Notes under the pieces: generated by a model | What the model saw: the letters and a program-made list of their open reading frames with translations, nothing else | Database searches by the model: none | What the model was told of the DNA's origin: nothing | Assembly (NCBI GenBank): GCA_964247705.1 | Contig: CAXTVQ010000001.1 | Coordinates: 147,700 to 211,699 of the forward strand | Source: LMUY01 sp964247705 | GTDB lineage: Bacteria; Pseudomonadota; Alphaproteobacteria; Acetobacterales; Acetobacteraceae | Reading direction: 5' to 3' | DNA length: 64,000 nt | Translations under genes and position numbers: made by a program | In this document: in pieces, positions 50,958 to 59,564 of the stretch | Layout: every line of letters begins with the position of its first letter | How positions within the stretch are numbered: the stretch's first letter is position 1

Positions 50958-51833
50958 TTGGATGCGACCACGCTGCTGCAGGTCGCGCTGAGCGGCCTGC
51001 TGATGGGGCTGATCTACGCGCTGGTGGCGGCCGGGCTGAGCCTGATCTTCGGGCTGATGGACATCGTGAACTTCGCGCATGGCGAGCTGCTAATGCTGGC
51101 CATGTACGCGACGGTGCTGCTGAACGCGGCGACCGGGCTCGATCCGCTGCTGCAGTTGCCGCTGGTGGCGGTGGGGATGTTCGGGCTCGGGGTCGCGATC
51201 TACCGCGGGCTGATCGGGCGCGCGCTGGGGGTGCAGTTCAACCGGGGGATGGTGCAGATCTTCGTCACCTTCGGGCTGGCGATCTTCATCCGCGGGGCGG
51301 CGCAGCTCGCGTTCGGCGGGGATTTCCGCAGCGTGCAGGTGTCTTGGCTGGGCAACCGGACGTTGAACCTAAGCGGCGTTTATGTGCCGCTGCCGCAGTT
51401 GGCGGCGAGCCTGGTTTGTTTGCTGGCGTTCGCGGCGCTGCTCGGGATCAACCGCACGGAGTTCGGCCGGGCGCTGGAGGCGACGCGGGAGGACCGGGAC
51501 GCGGTGGCGCTGATCGGCATCGACCGGGACCGGATTTTCGCGATGGGCTGGGGGCTGGGTGCCGCCGCGGTGGGGATCGCGGGGACGATGCTGGCCACGT
51601 TCTACTACGTGTCGCCCACGGTTGGGGCGAACTTCGCGCTGATCGCGTACGTGACCGTGGCGCTGGGCGGGTTCGGGTCGCTGCTGGGGGCGTTGGTGGC
51701 GGGGGTGCTGATCGGGGAGGTGGAGGCGGTAACCGCGCAGTTGTTGGAGCCGTCGCTGAAGCAGGTAGGGATGTTCGCGATCTACCTGGTGGTGCTGATG
51801 GTGCGGCCGCGCGGGTTGTTCGGAAAGATATGA
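50958..51833 (+). CDS. livH: HAAT-family permease LivH (second transporter)
   Basis: Permease of 291 residues: LLQVALSGLLMGLIYALVAA, LMDIVNFAHGELLMLAMY and VTVALGGFGSLLGALVAGVL are diagnostic. The start is a TTG placed directly after the TAA of the binding-protein gene, with no ATG available before the first helix, so translation is coupled. Confidence 0.93.
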   Translation: MDATTLLQVALSGLLMGLIYALVAAGLSLIFGLMDIVNFAHGELLMLAMYATVLLNAATGLDPLLQLPLVAVGMFGLGVAIYRGLIGRALGVQFNRGMVQIFVTFGLAIFIRGAAQLAFGGDFRSVQVSWLGNRTLNLSGVYVPLPQLAASLVCLLAFAALLGINRTEFGRALEATREDRDAVALIGIDRDRIFAMGWGLGAAAVGIAGTMLATFYYVSPTVGANFALIAYVTVALGGFGSLLGALVAGVLIGEVEAVTAQLLEPSLKQVGMFAIYLVVLMVRPRGLFGKI

Positions 51834-51900
51834 GGAGCGCGGGAACCGTTCCCCTTCTCCTTGAGGGATGGGTGGCGAACGGGAGGTATCGCGTGTGGGC

Positions 51901-51940
51901 CCCCCCTCCCCCTGACCTCCTCCCTCAAGGGGAGGGGGAG
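51901..51940. repeat. Small GC-rich palindromic repeat supplying the livM ribosome-binding site
   Basis: CCCCCCTCCCCCTGACCTCC, then TCCCTCAAGGGGAGGGGGAG, is related to the repeat at 15871-15909. It ends five bases before the GTG start of livM, and its GGGGAGGGGGAG is the only Shine-Dalgarno there. A related half unit (TTCCCCTTCTCCTTGAGGG) lies at about 51849-51867. The arms could pair and hide the site. Confidence 0.7.
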
Positions 51941-51945
51941 TTCTC

Positions 51946-53090
51946 GTGATCAACACCATCACCCGGCGGCGGCGGACCGAGCTGATCGTGGGCGCGGTCG
52001 TGCTCGCGATCCTGGCGGTGCTGCCGCTGCCGATCCGGGACGTGTACACGCAAAACCTGATCATCCTGACCATCCTGTATGCCGGGTTGTCGCAGGCCTG
52101 GAACATTCTGGGCGGCTATTGCGGGCAGATCTCGCTCGGGCACGCGCTGTATTTCGGCATCGGCGCCTATGTCTCGACATTGCTGTTCGTGAACGCGGGC
52201 ATCCCGCCGACGGTGGGCATGTTCGCGGCCGGCGTGGTGGGGGCGGCGGCCGCGTTGCTGGTGGGGTGGCCGTGCTTCCGGCTCTCCGGCCACTACTACG
52301 CCATCGCGACCGTGGTGGTGGGAGAGATCGGCTACCTGCTGTTCCTGAACTGGGACTTCGTGGGGGCGGCGACCGGCGTCTACGTGCCGTTCCACGGCGA
52401 GAACTGGCTGGCGTTGCAGTTCCGCACGTCCAAGCTGCCGTTCCACTACGTCGTGCTGGCGTTCGCCGCGATCACCTGGGGGGTCGCCTGGGTCATCGAG
52501 GGGTCGCGCTGGGGATATTCGTGGCGGGCGGTGCGCGACGACGTGGTGGCAGCGCGCTCGCTGGCGGTGCGGATCTTCCCGTCCAAGATGGCGGCGGCGG
52601 CGATCAGCGGGTTCTTTACCGCAATGGGGGGCGCCATCTACGCGCAGTATGTCGGCTACATCGACCCGGATTCGGTCATGTCGTCGTCGTTCTCCATCCT
52701 GATCGCCCTGCCGGCGGTGCTGGGCGGGGTGGGCACGCTGTGGGGGCCGTTGATCGGCGCCATCGTGCTGATCCCCACCAGCGAGCTGACCCGGTCCTAT
52801 CTCGGCGGCGCGGGNNNNNNNNNNNNNNNNNNNNNNNNNNNNNNNNNNNNNNNNNNNNNNNNNNNNNNNNNNNNNNNNNNNNNNNNNNNNNNNNNNNNNN
52901 NNNNNNNNNNNNNNCCATCGTGCTGATCCCCACCAGCGAGCTGACCCGGTCCTATCTCGGCGGCGCGGGTGGAGTGGACCTGATGATCTATGGCGGGCTG
53001 ATCGTGGCGATCTCGCTGGCGCGTCCGGCCGGGTTGGTCAGCTTGCTCGGGCTGCGCAGACAGGTGGTGCCCGATGCCCCCGCTGCTTGA
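51946..53090 (+). CDS. livM: HAAT-family permease LivM (second transporter), split only by a false gap
   Basis: Permease whose reading frame appears broken at the N run. Removing the 100 N and one copy of the 55-base direct repeat (155 bases in all) restores a single frame of 329 residues, the normal LivM length. Visible marks are YAGLSQAWNILGGYCGQISL, GHALYFGIGAYVSTLL and IALPAVLGGVGTLWGPLIGA, then after the gap VDLMIYGGLIVAISLARPAG. Start GTG at 51946 with the repeat-derived AGGGGGAG upstream. The end overlaps livG by 17 bases. Confidence 0.9.
52760..52969. repeat. 55-bp direct repeat flanking the N run (unmerged contig overlap)
   Basis: Bases 52760-52814 (CCATCGTGCTGATCCCCACC to GGCGGCGCGGG) are identical to 52915-52969. 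One copy abuts each side of the 100 N. Collapsing them restores livM in frame, so this is an assembly join that was not merged, not a biological duplication. Confidence 0.95.
52815..52914. other. Assembly gap of 100 N, probably not real
   Basis: Placed between two identical 55-base ends. The true distance is most likely minus 55 bases. Confidence 0.98.
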
Positions 53091-53799
53091 AGTCGATTCG
53101 GTCAGCAAATCGTTTGGCGGTGTCGCGGCCAATGTCGAGATCAGTTTCGAAGTCGGCGCGGGCGAACTGCTCGGGCTGATCGGGCCGAACGGTGCGGGCA
53201 AGACCAGCCTGTTCAACTCGATCTCGGGCGAGGTGGCCCCCGATCGCGGTGAGATCCGGCTCGATGGGCAGCGGATCTCGGGGATGGGTCCGCTGGCCTG
53301 CGCCCGGGCCGGGATCGCGCGCACGTTCCAGGTCGTGCGCTCGTTCGACAGCATGACGGTGCTCGAAAACGTCATGGTCGGCGCGTTCAGCCGCACGAAC
53401 CGGGCGCGGGAGGCCATGGCGGAGGCGGCGCGCGTGCTCGACCAAACCGGGCTCGCCGCCCGCGCCAATCACGCGGCACATGCGCTCACCCCGCCCGAGA
53501 AACGCCGGCTGGAGATCGCGCGTGCGCTCGCAACCCGGCCGCGTATCCTGCTGCTGGACGAGATGCTGACCGGGCTCACCCCCACCGAGGCGCAGTCCGG
53601 CGTGCAGCTCATCCGCGACATCCGGGCGACGGGGGTGACCGTGATCATGGTCGAGCACGTGATGGAGATCTTGTTGCCGCTGATCGACCGGGCGGTGGTG
53701 CTGAACCTGGGCCGGGTGCTGACGCAGGGGTTGCCGAAAGACCTGGTGCGCGACCCGGCGGTGATCCGCGCCTATCTGGGCGACCGCTATGCCGCCTGA
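53074..53799 (+). CDS. livG: HAAT-family ABC ATPase LivG (second transporter)
   Basis: ATPase of 241 residues. Walker A GPNGAGKTSLFNSISG, GIARTFQVVRSFDSMTVLEN, Walker B RILLLDEMLTGLTPTE and the H-loop VIMVEHVMEIL. The signature is LTPPEKRRLEIARAL, without the usual glycine; Walker B carries Met in place of Pro (DEM). Similar signature variants are common in this group. It overlaps livM and livF. Confidence 0.93.
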   Translation: MPPLLEVDSVSKSFGGVAANVEISFEVGAGELLGLIGPNGAGKTSLFNSISGEVAPDRGEIRLDGQRISGMGPLACARAGIARTFQVVRSFDSMTVLENVMVGAFSRTNRAREAMAEAARVLDQTGLAARANHAAHALTPPEKRRLEIARALATRPRILLLDEMLTGLTPTEAQSGVQLIRDIRATGVTVIMVEHVMEILLPLIDRAVVLNLGRVLTQGLPKDLVRDPAVIRAYLGDRYAA

Positions 53800-54505
53800 A
53801 GTCATTCTCCGGCTGGAGGGGGTTTCGGCCGCGTATAAGGGGTTGAAGGCGCTACAGGGCGTGTCGCTCGAGGTGGCGCGCGGCGAGATCGTGGCGGTGG
53901 TGGGGGCGAACGGGGCGGGCAAGAGCACGCTGCTGCGCGCGATCGCCGGGCAGGTTGCGACGGGGGGCGCCATCACGTTCGACGGCGTATCGCTGGCGCA
54001 TGTGGCGCCGCACCGGATCACCCGCATGGGCGTCGGCCTCGTGCCGGAGGGGCGGCGGTTGTTCCCGCGGCTGAGCGTGGAGGACAATCTACGGCTGGGG
54101 GCCTATGCTCGGCGGGGCGAGGCGGACCGGTTCAAACCGCTGGAAACGGTGTTCGCCCTGTTCCCGCGCTTGCAGGAGCGGCTTGGCCAGCGGGCCGAGA
54201 CGCTGTCCGGCGGCGAGCAGCAGATGCTGGCGATCGGGCGGGCGCTCATGACGGGGCCGCGGCTGTTGATGCTGGACGAACCCAGCCAGGGGATCGCGCC
54301 GAAACTGGTGGACGACATCCTCGCGGCGGTCGGGCGCATCCGCGATCTGGGGGTGACGGTGCTACTGGTGGAGCAGCGGCTGGCGGAGGCGCTGGACCTG
54401 GCGGACCGGGCTTATGTGCTTCAGACAGGGCGGATCGTCATGTCCGGGCCGGCGAAGGAGATTGCGGCGGATGATGGGGTGCGGCGTGCCTATTTGGGCC
54501 TGTAG
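53789..54505 (+). CDS. livF: HAAT-family ABC ATPase LivF (second transporter)
   Basis: ATPase of 238 residues with Walker A GANGAGKSTLLRAIAG, signature LSGGEQQMLAIGRAL, Walker B RLLMLDEPSQGIAP and LLVEQRLAEALDLADRAYVL. It overlaps livG by 11 bases. With its canonical signature it can pair with the degenerate LivG. Confidence 0.94.
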   Translation: MPPEVILRLEGVSAAYKGLKALQGVSLEVARGEIVAVVGANGAGKSTLLRAIAGQVATGGAITFDGVSLAHVAPHRITRMGVGLVPEGRRLFPRLSVEDNLRLGAYARRGEADRFKPLETVFALFPRLQERLGQRAETLSGGEQQMLAIGRALMTGPRLLMLDEPSQGIAPKLVDDILAAVGRIRDLGVTVLLVEQRLAEALDLADRAYVLQTGRIVMSGPAKEIAADDGVRRAYLGL

Positions 54506-54523
54506 CGACAAGGGCTGACATCG

Positions 54524-55654
54524 ATGCCGGGTCCCACCTTCTTCCGCCGTGCCCCCATGGCCGCCCTGTCCCAGCACGCGCCCGAACTCGGCCTCGTGCA
54601 CGTCACCTCCCTCGGCAGCACCACCGTCCGCCTCCCCCCACTCGTGTTCGGCGCACCCTTCGTCGAACGCTGGCGCCTGGCCGAGGAGCCCACCGGCGCC
54701 AGCGGGCGGGATGGCAGCTACATCAGCTACGCACCCTGGGTCTTCGTCATCCCAAATGCTGTCGTCCACGCCGCGGGCATCGTTTGTGTCGGCGATTTCG
54801 TCATCGAGGAGACGTTGGTCCACACCAACCCGGTCTCCGACGGCTACCGGCCGGAGCGGGACGGCATCTGGATCAACGTCAGCAGCGCTCCACGGCTACC
54901 GGGCGCCCACATCTCCACACTCTGCGGCTCGGCCGGAAGCTACTACCACGCCCTGATTGAAGGGATTGGCCGGCTGTCCGCGCTTCCCGCCAACATCCTC
55001 ACCGGCGCGGCAGGGCTGTTGGTGCCCGATAGCCGCCTACCCACCGTGACCTGGCTGCAGCAGCAGGTGGCGCAACGATGGTCGCTCCGCCGCATCGAAC
55101 TCGCGGCGCAGAGCACGCTGCAGGTCGAACAGCTCGTGCTCGCGCAGCCGAACGACAGCACGTGCAACTACCACCCCTGTTTGGCCGCGTGGTTCACCGA
55201 GACCGCCGCACGCACCCACGGCGAACAAGCCACTGGCGCGCGCCGCTTCTTCATCGACCGGCGCGGCACGCAAACGCGTCCGCTTGCCAACGAGGATGCG
55301 GTGATCGCGGCATTGGAGCCACTGGGTATCGAGCCGATTGCGGCGGAGTATCTGAGCGGCTCGGCCCAGATCGCGCTGTTCCGCAACGCGGAGCTGGTGG
55401 TGGGGCCGCACGGCGCCGGGTTCGCCAATCTGCTGTTTGCGAGCCCGGGCTGCCGCGTGATCGAGCTGCAGATGGATGCCTATTGCCACTGGGGTTTCCG
55501 CCGGCTCGCCGCGCTGAAGGGACTGCCGTATGACTGCGTTGTTGGGCGGCTGGCGGGTCGCTGGCCAGAGCAACGCGGCGCCGTGCAGGGCGCGCAGTGG
55601 CAGGTGTCGGTGCCGCACGTCGTGGCAGCGGTGCAGGCTGTGGCCGGCCCATAG
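54524..55654 (+). CDS. GT61 (DUF563) family glycosyltransferase
   Basis: A 376-residue protein. YYHALIEGIGRLSAL in the middle, then RRFFIDRRGTQTRPLANEDA, and NAELVVGPHGAGFANLLFAS are typical GT61/DUF563 marks. No signal peptide or membrane span. It starts 18 bases after livF, so it may be co-transcribed, but its role is more likely in glycan synthesis. Donor and acceptor unknown. Confidence 0.85.
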   Translation: MPGPTFFRRAPMAALSQHAPELGLVHVTSLGSTTVRLPPLVFGAPFVERWRLAEEPTGASGRDGSYISYAPWVFVIPNAVVHAAGIVCVGDFVIEETLVHTNPVSDGYRPERDGIWINVSSAPRLPGAHISTLCGSAGSYYHALIEGIGRLSALPANILTGAAGLLVPDSRLPTVTWLQQQVAQRWSLRRIELAAQSTLQVEQLVLAQPNDSTCNYHPCLAAWFTETAARTHGEQATGARRFFIDRRGTQTRPLANEDAVIAALEPLGIEPIAAEYLSGSAQIALFRNAELVVGPHGAGFANLLFASPGCRVIELQMDAYCHWGFRRLAALKGLPYDCVVGRLAGRWPEQRGAVQGAQWQVSVPHVVAAVQAVAGP

Positions 55655-55978
55655 CCAAGGTACCAGGTCCAACGTGCCTGATACCGTGTCGCCTCGGAGG
55701 TTTGCAGATGCGGCTTCGTGACGTCAGGCGGAGAGGGGCGGTGGCGTCTCGACACCGGACGAGGACGGCCTGCTGGGACATGGCCAACCTTGGGGAGAGC
55801 AAGACTGGAGTACCTGAGACGATCGACATATCGACCATCCAGGACCCGCATGGCGCACGGGTGAAATATTTCCTGGCCGGCCCGGGGGTCAAGTCTCACG
55901 CGCCTTCCGTAGCATTGGCAGGCCCGTTGCATAGCTCGCCCCGACCGCGGAATGATGCCGCCGAAGGAGTGCCCCCCT
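55655..55978. other. Intergenic region of about 320 bases
   Basis: Short open frames pass through this stretch (one from about 55708), but none has a domain or a good ribosome-binding site. No repeat of the palindromic family was seen. It probably holds the promoter of the Tat-exported binding protein. Confidence 0.5.
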
Positions 55979-56821
55979 ATGAACCGCTTCACCCGCCGAG
56001 GCCTGGCCGCCGCCGCCGCGATCCTGCCTGTCGCCGCCATGACCGGCGAGGCTCGTGCGCAAGGCAGCGTCGAACCCGCGATCGACCGCGTGCAGCGTAC
56101 CAAGACGCTGCGCATATCGGCGTTGCCGGGTGAGGCGCCGTATTTTGCCAAGGATCTCGCCAGCGGCACCTGGAAAGGCGCCTGCATCGAGATGGCGGAC
56201 AGCATCGCCGCGGTGTTCGACGCCAAGGTCGAGTATGTGGAAGGCACCTACGGCACCTCCGTGCTCGATCTGCAGGCCAACAAGGTCGACCTTGCCTTCG
56301 CGCTCAACCCCACGCCGCAGCGGGCGCTGGCCATCGGTTTCACGCATAGCTTCATCACCCACCCGTTCGGCTGCATCGCGAAGGCCGGGTTCGCGCCCAA
56401 GACGTGGGACGACCTGAACAAGCCCGAGATCCGGATCATCTGCGACCTGGGTTCGCTGCACGAGACGGCGGCGCGGCGTTACTGTCCCAAGGCGCAGATC
56501 ACGGCGCTGAAGACGCGGGACGAGTGCACGCTGTTCTTCCAATCCGGCCGGGCGGACGCGTTCATCCTGGCGGCGATGCTGGGCCTGTCCACCCTGGCCA
56601 AGAACCCGTCGCTCGGCACGTACGAGTTGCTGAGCGGGCCCGTTGTCGCCTTGCCGAGCAATTTCGGCGTGCGGCGGGAGCCCGATACGCGGTTCATCGA
56701 GGTGCTGAACGCCTGGATCGACTTCAACCGCGGGACCGGGCAGGTGCGCGAATATCTGCTGGACGGCCTCGCCCTGAACGGGGTCAAGCGCGACGACCTG
56801 CCGGCGAACCTGACGTTCTGA
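55979..56821 (+). CDS. Tat-exported amino-acid binding protein (family 3)
   Basis: Family 3 solute-binding protein of 280 residues. The N-terminus has a twin-arginine signal (MNRFTRRGLAAAAAILPVAA, then MTGEARAQG). LRISALPGEAPYFAKD, GACIEMADSIAAVFDAKVE and DLQANKVDLAFALNPTPQRA follow the fold. GGAGT lies about seven bases before the ATG. Tat export is unusual for this class, most members using Sec. The permease follows, but no ATPase; it may share the ATPase of another transporter. Confidence 0.87.
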   Translation: MNRFTRRGLAAAAAILPVAAMTGEARAQGSVEPAIDRVQRTKTLRISALPGEAPYFAKDLASGTWKGACIEMADSIAAVFDAKVEYVEGTYGTSVLDLQANKVDLAFALNPTPQRALAIGFTHSFITHPFGCIAKAGFAPKTWDDLNKPEIRIICDLGSLHETAARRYCPKAQITALKTRDECTLFFQSGRADAFILAAMLGLSTLAKNPSLGTYELLSGPVVALPSNFGVRREPDTRFIEVLNAWIDFNRGTGQVREYLLDGLALNGVKRDDLPANLTF

Positions 56822-56834
56822 TGCCTCATCGCTG

Positions 56835-57500
56835 ATGGGGTACCAGTGGGGCTTCGCGTTCCTCCTCCGCTACACGCATCTGTTCGTGGTGGGGGTGGAG
56901 GTGACCCTCGCCTACACCGCGGGAACGGTGCTGATGGGGCTGCTGCTCGGGCTGCTGATCGGGCTCGGGCGGCTGTCGCGTTCGCGGCTGGTCAATATCC
57001 CGCTGATCGGTTTGATCGAGGTGTTCCGCTGCACGCCGCTGCTCGTGCAGCTCGTCTGGTTCTACTACGCGCTGCCGGTGATCCTGAATATCCAGATCCC
57101 GGCGGTGGTGGCGGCGACGGCGGTGCTGTCGTTCTACACCGCCGCGTTCTACGCCGAGATCTTTCGCGGGGGCATCGTTTCGATCGAGCGCGGCCAGTGG
57201 GATGCGGCGCGCGCGATCGGGTTGCGGCCGTGGCAGGTGATGCGGCTGGTGGTGCTGCCGCAGGCGGTGCGGCGGATGGTGCCGCCGTTCCTGAACCAAT
57301 CGATCATCCAGTTGAAGAACACGTCCCTGGTGTCGACGATCGCGGTGCCGGATCTGTTGTATCAGGGCACTCTGATCACCGCGGACACGTATCGCCCGCT
57401 GGAGGTGTATACGGCGGTGGCGCTGATCTACTTCGCGCTGCTGTTTCCGGCGACGCGGCTGGTGCAGTGGTACGAGGGGCGGCTGGCGCGGGGGCGGTAG
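56835..57500 (+). CDS. Amino-acid ABC permease (HisM/GlnP type) without adjacent ATPase
   Basis: Permease of 221 residues with VEVTLAYTAGTVLMGLLLGL, FRCTPLLVQLVWFYYALPV, the EAA loop RGQWDAARAIGLRPWQVMRL and FLNQSIIQLKNTSLVSTIAV. It is 13 bases after the binding protein. Only this one permease is seen, so it would act as a homodimer. The downstream neighbour is convergent, and no ATP-binding gene is near. Confidence 0.92.
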   Translation: MGYQWGFAFLLRYTHLFVVGVEVTLAYTAGTVLMGLLLGLLIGLGRLSRSRLVNIPLIGLIEVFRCTPLLVQLVWFYYALPVILNIQIPAVVAATAVLSFYTAAFYAEIFRGGIVSIERGQWDAARAIGLRPWQVMRLVVLPQAVRRMVPPFLNQSIIQLKNTSLVSTIAVPDLLYQGTLITADTYRPLEVYTAVALIYFALLFPATRLVQWYEGRLARGR

Positions 57501-57503
57501 AAT

Positions 57504-57548
57504 GCCCTCACCCCGGCGCTCTCCCGTGAAGAACGGGAGAGGGAGAAG
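57504..57548. repeat. Palindromic intergenic repeat, 45 bp, overlapping the 3-prime end of the reductase gene
   Basis: CTCTCCCGT-GAAGA-ACGGGAGAG (57519-57541) is a perfect nine-pair hairpin inside a 45-base unit that matches 49606-49650. It sits between a convergent pair and encodes the last codons (SPSPVLHGRAPG) and stop of the minus-strand gene. It could act as a bidirectional terminator. Confidence 0.87.
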
Positions 57549-58407
57549 ATGAAGCGCCCTCGTCACCGAACGTAAGCGCCAATCCGTCCGCCAGCCCGAT
57601 CGGCTCCACCTCCAAATAACGCTTCATCGCCTCGATGCCGAACGTCTTGTCCTCGCCCAGCCGGCGGATCTCGTCGGGCCGGACGGTGGGTATGCCGGGC
57701 AGGAACCGCGTGATGCTGGCCGCGATCCGCAACAGGCGGGCGGACACGGGTACGATCCGGGGCGGGGTCAACCCGGCGGCGTGCGCCACCGCGCGCACGA
57801 AATCGGCGTAGCTGGCCCGGTCGGCGCCGGCGACCACGATCGATTCCGGGCGGTGCCACTCGGCTGCAATGGCGGCGCGCACGCAGCGCGTCACATCGTC
57901 CTGGTAGATCGGGCGCACCATCGCCGCCCCGCCACCCGGCAGCGGCACGAACGGCAGGCGCTTCAACAGCCGGGCGAGCCGGCGCACGTTGTCCTCGCCT
58001 TGCGCGCCGTAGATCATCGTCGGGTGCAGCATCACGCCCTTGCGGGAGGACCTACGGAAGAAATCCTCCCCGGCAAGAACACCGTCCGCGTGGGCGTCCG
58101 GCCAGCGGGTGAACTTGCGGGTGCTGCCGAGGAACACGAAATGGCGCACCCCGTCCGGCGCCGCATCCAGGATCGCCGGCACATGGCGGGCATGGGCGCA
58201 GGACACCACGACCTCCGCCCCCCGTAGCGCCCGGTGCACCGTGTGGGGCCGCTCCAGGTGTGCCATGACCGGTTTGCCCGGCAACTCCATCCGGCGCCAC
58301 TTTCGCGCGCTCCGCACCACGGGGACGAACGCCACGCCATCCGCCGCCAGCGAACGGCACAGCGCCGAACCGGTCCGGCCCGTGGCACCGATAACAAAAA
58401 GGTCCAT
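57508..58407 (-). CDS. NAD(P)-binding atypical SDR / NmrA-like reductase
   Basis: Rossmann protein of 299 residues. The dinucleotide loop is FVIGATGRTGSALCRSL; HFVFLGSTRKFTRWPDAHAD and MLHPTMIYGAQGEDNVRRLA are the substrate region, YGAQGE matching the complex-I NDUFA9-like/extended group. I use the ATG at 58407; the longer frame runs into the rplM side. The C-terminus comes from the repeat. Function unknown. Divergent from rplM. Confidence 0.82.
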   Translation of the reverse strand: MDLFVIGATGRTGSALCRSLAADGVAFVPVVRSARKWRRMELPGKPVMAHLERPHTVHRALRGAEVVVSCAHARHVPAILDAAPDGVRHFVFLGSTRKFTRWPDAHADGVLAGEDFFRRSSRKGVMLHPTMIYGAQGEDNVRRLARLLKRLPFVPLPGGGAAMVRPIYQDDVTRCVRAAIAAEWHRPESIVVAGADRASYADFVRAVAHAAGLTPPRIVPVSARLLRIAASITRFLPGIPTVRPDEIRRLGEDKTFGIEAMKRYLEVEPIGLADGLALTFGDEGASSSPSPVLHGRAPG

Positions 58408-58447
58408 GCACCATCGTTTAGGCGTCCCCGGGGAGAGCGGAAAGAGC

Positions 58448-58467
58448 TGTGGTAGCATCATACCACA
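58448..58467. promoter_or_regulatory. Inverted repeat in the rplM upstream region
   Basis: TGTGGTA-GCATCA-TACCACA is a perfect seven-base dyad, 70 bases upstream of rplM and 41 upstream of the divergent reductase gene. It could be a leader hairpin or an operator; nothing seen identifies which. Confidence 0.4.
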
Positions 58468-58537
58468 TAGGGCCAACCTTGACTTCGCCAGCGTCAGCGC
58501 CGATACAGCGACCCTCCCTAGCGGACGAGAGTTACCC

Positions 58538-59005
58538 ATGCAGAAGACCACCCTCTCGCTGAAGCCGGCAGAGGTCACCAAGAACTGGACGCTGATCGAT
58601 GCGGACGGCCTGGTGCTCGGCCGGCTAGCGTCGATCATCGCCCAACGGCTGCGCGGCAAGCACAAGCCGCAGTTCACCCCGCATGTCGATTGCGGCGACA
58701 ACATCGTGGTAGTGAACGCCGAGAAGGTTCGGGTGACCGGCAACAAGGCCGACCAGTCCATCTTTTACTACCACACCGGCTATCCCGGCGGCATCAAGGG
58801 CCGGTCGGTGCGTTCGATCCTGACCGGGCGCCATCCGGAGCGTGTGATCGAGAAGGCGGTGGAGCGGATGATCACCCGCGGCCCGCTGCAGCGCGCGCAG
58901 ATGAAGCACCTGTATGTTTACGCCGGCCCCGAGCACAAGCACGACGGCCAGCAGCCGCAGAAGCTCGACGTTGCCGCCCTGAACCGCAAGAACGCGAGGA
59001 TCTGA
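58538..59005 (+). CDS. rplM: 50S ribosomal protein L13
   Basis: L13 binds 23S rRNA early in 50S assembly. 155 residues with WTLIDADGLVLGRLASIIAQ, DNIVVVNAEKVRVTGNK, YYHTGYPGGIK and AVERMITRGPLQRAQMKHLY. Normal length. rpsI follows one base after the stop. Confidence 0.97.
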   Translation: MQKTTLSLKPAEVTKNWTLIDADGLVLGRLASIIAQRLRGKHKPQFTPHVDCGDNIVVVNAEKVRVTGNKADQSIFYYHTGYPGGIKGRSVRSILTGRHPERVIEKAVERMITRGPLQRAQMKHLYVYAGPEHKHDGQQPQKLDVAALNRKNARI

Positions 59006-59006
59006 G

Positions 59007-59513
59007 ATGAGCGAGACAATCGAGCTGACAGGGACGCTCGCCGACCTGCAGAACCTGGCCAATGCCGGCGTGCTGCCGACGCAGCAGACGGCGGTAGCCA
59101 CGCGGGTCGAGCCGAAGCGGGATGCACAGGGCCGCTCCTACGCCACCGGACGCCGCAAGAACGCGATTGCGCGGGTGTGGATCAAGCCGGGCAAGGGCGA
59201 CATCAACGTCAACGGCAAGACGGTGACGCAGTATTTCGCCCGCCCGGTGCTGCGGATGCTGATCACCCAGCCGTTCCTGATCTCCGACCGCTACAACCAG
59301 TTCGACGTTTACTGCACGGTGAACGGCGGCGGGCTGTCCGGCCAGGCTGGCGCGCTGCGGCACGGGATCAGCCGGGCGCTGACCTACTACGAGCCGGATC
59401 TGCGCGGGATCCTGAAGCTTGCCGGGTTCCTGACGCGGGACAGCCGCGTGGTGGAGCGCAAGAAGTACGGCAAGGCGAAGGCCCGCCGGTCCTACCAGTT
59501 CTCCAAGCGGTAA
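59007..59513 (+). CDS. rpsI: 30S ribosomal protein S9
   Basis: S9 contacts tRNA in the P site through its basic tail. The core from about residue 46 (YATGRRKNAIARVWIKPGKG) to the C-terminal KKYGKAKARRSYQFSKR is standard. About 40 extra residues at the N-terminus, rich in Leu/Thr/Ala, are typical of alphaproteobacterial S9. 168 residues. Confidence 0.97.
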   Translation: MSETIELTGTLADLQNLANAGVLPTQQTAVATRVEPKRDAQGRSYATGRRKNAIARVWIKPGKGDINVNGKTVTQYFARPVLRMLITQPFLISDRYNQFDVYCTVNGGGLSGQAGALRHGISRALTYYEPDLRGILKLAGFLTRDSRVVERKKYGKAKARRSYQFSKR

Positions 59514-59523
59514 GGAGTTGCTT

Positions 59524-59556
59524 CTCTCTCTCCCCCGTTCCTGGCGGGAGAGAGAG
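59524..59556. terminator. Hairpin between convergent rpsI and epmA
   Basis: CTCTCTCTCCC pairs with GGGAGAGAGAG over 11 bases, with an 11-base loop. It sits 10 bases after the rpsI stop and eight before the epmA stop. No T-run follows. It resembles the palindromic repeat family in its CTCTCCC/GGGAGAG arms. A bidirectional terminator is likely. Confidence 0.55.
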
Positions 59557-59564
59557 CGGTGGCG

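Noticed and set aside
51861..53090. Second frame across livM and the apparent break of the gene
   Set aside because: Explained by the 55-base duplicated flank and placeholder gap; collapsing them restores one frame.
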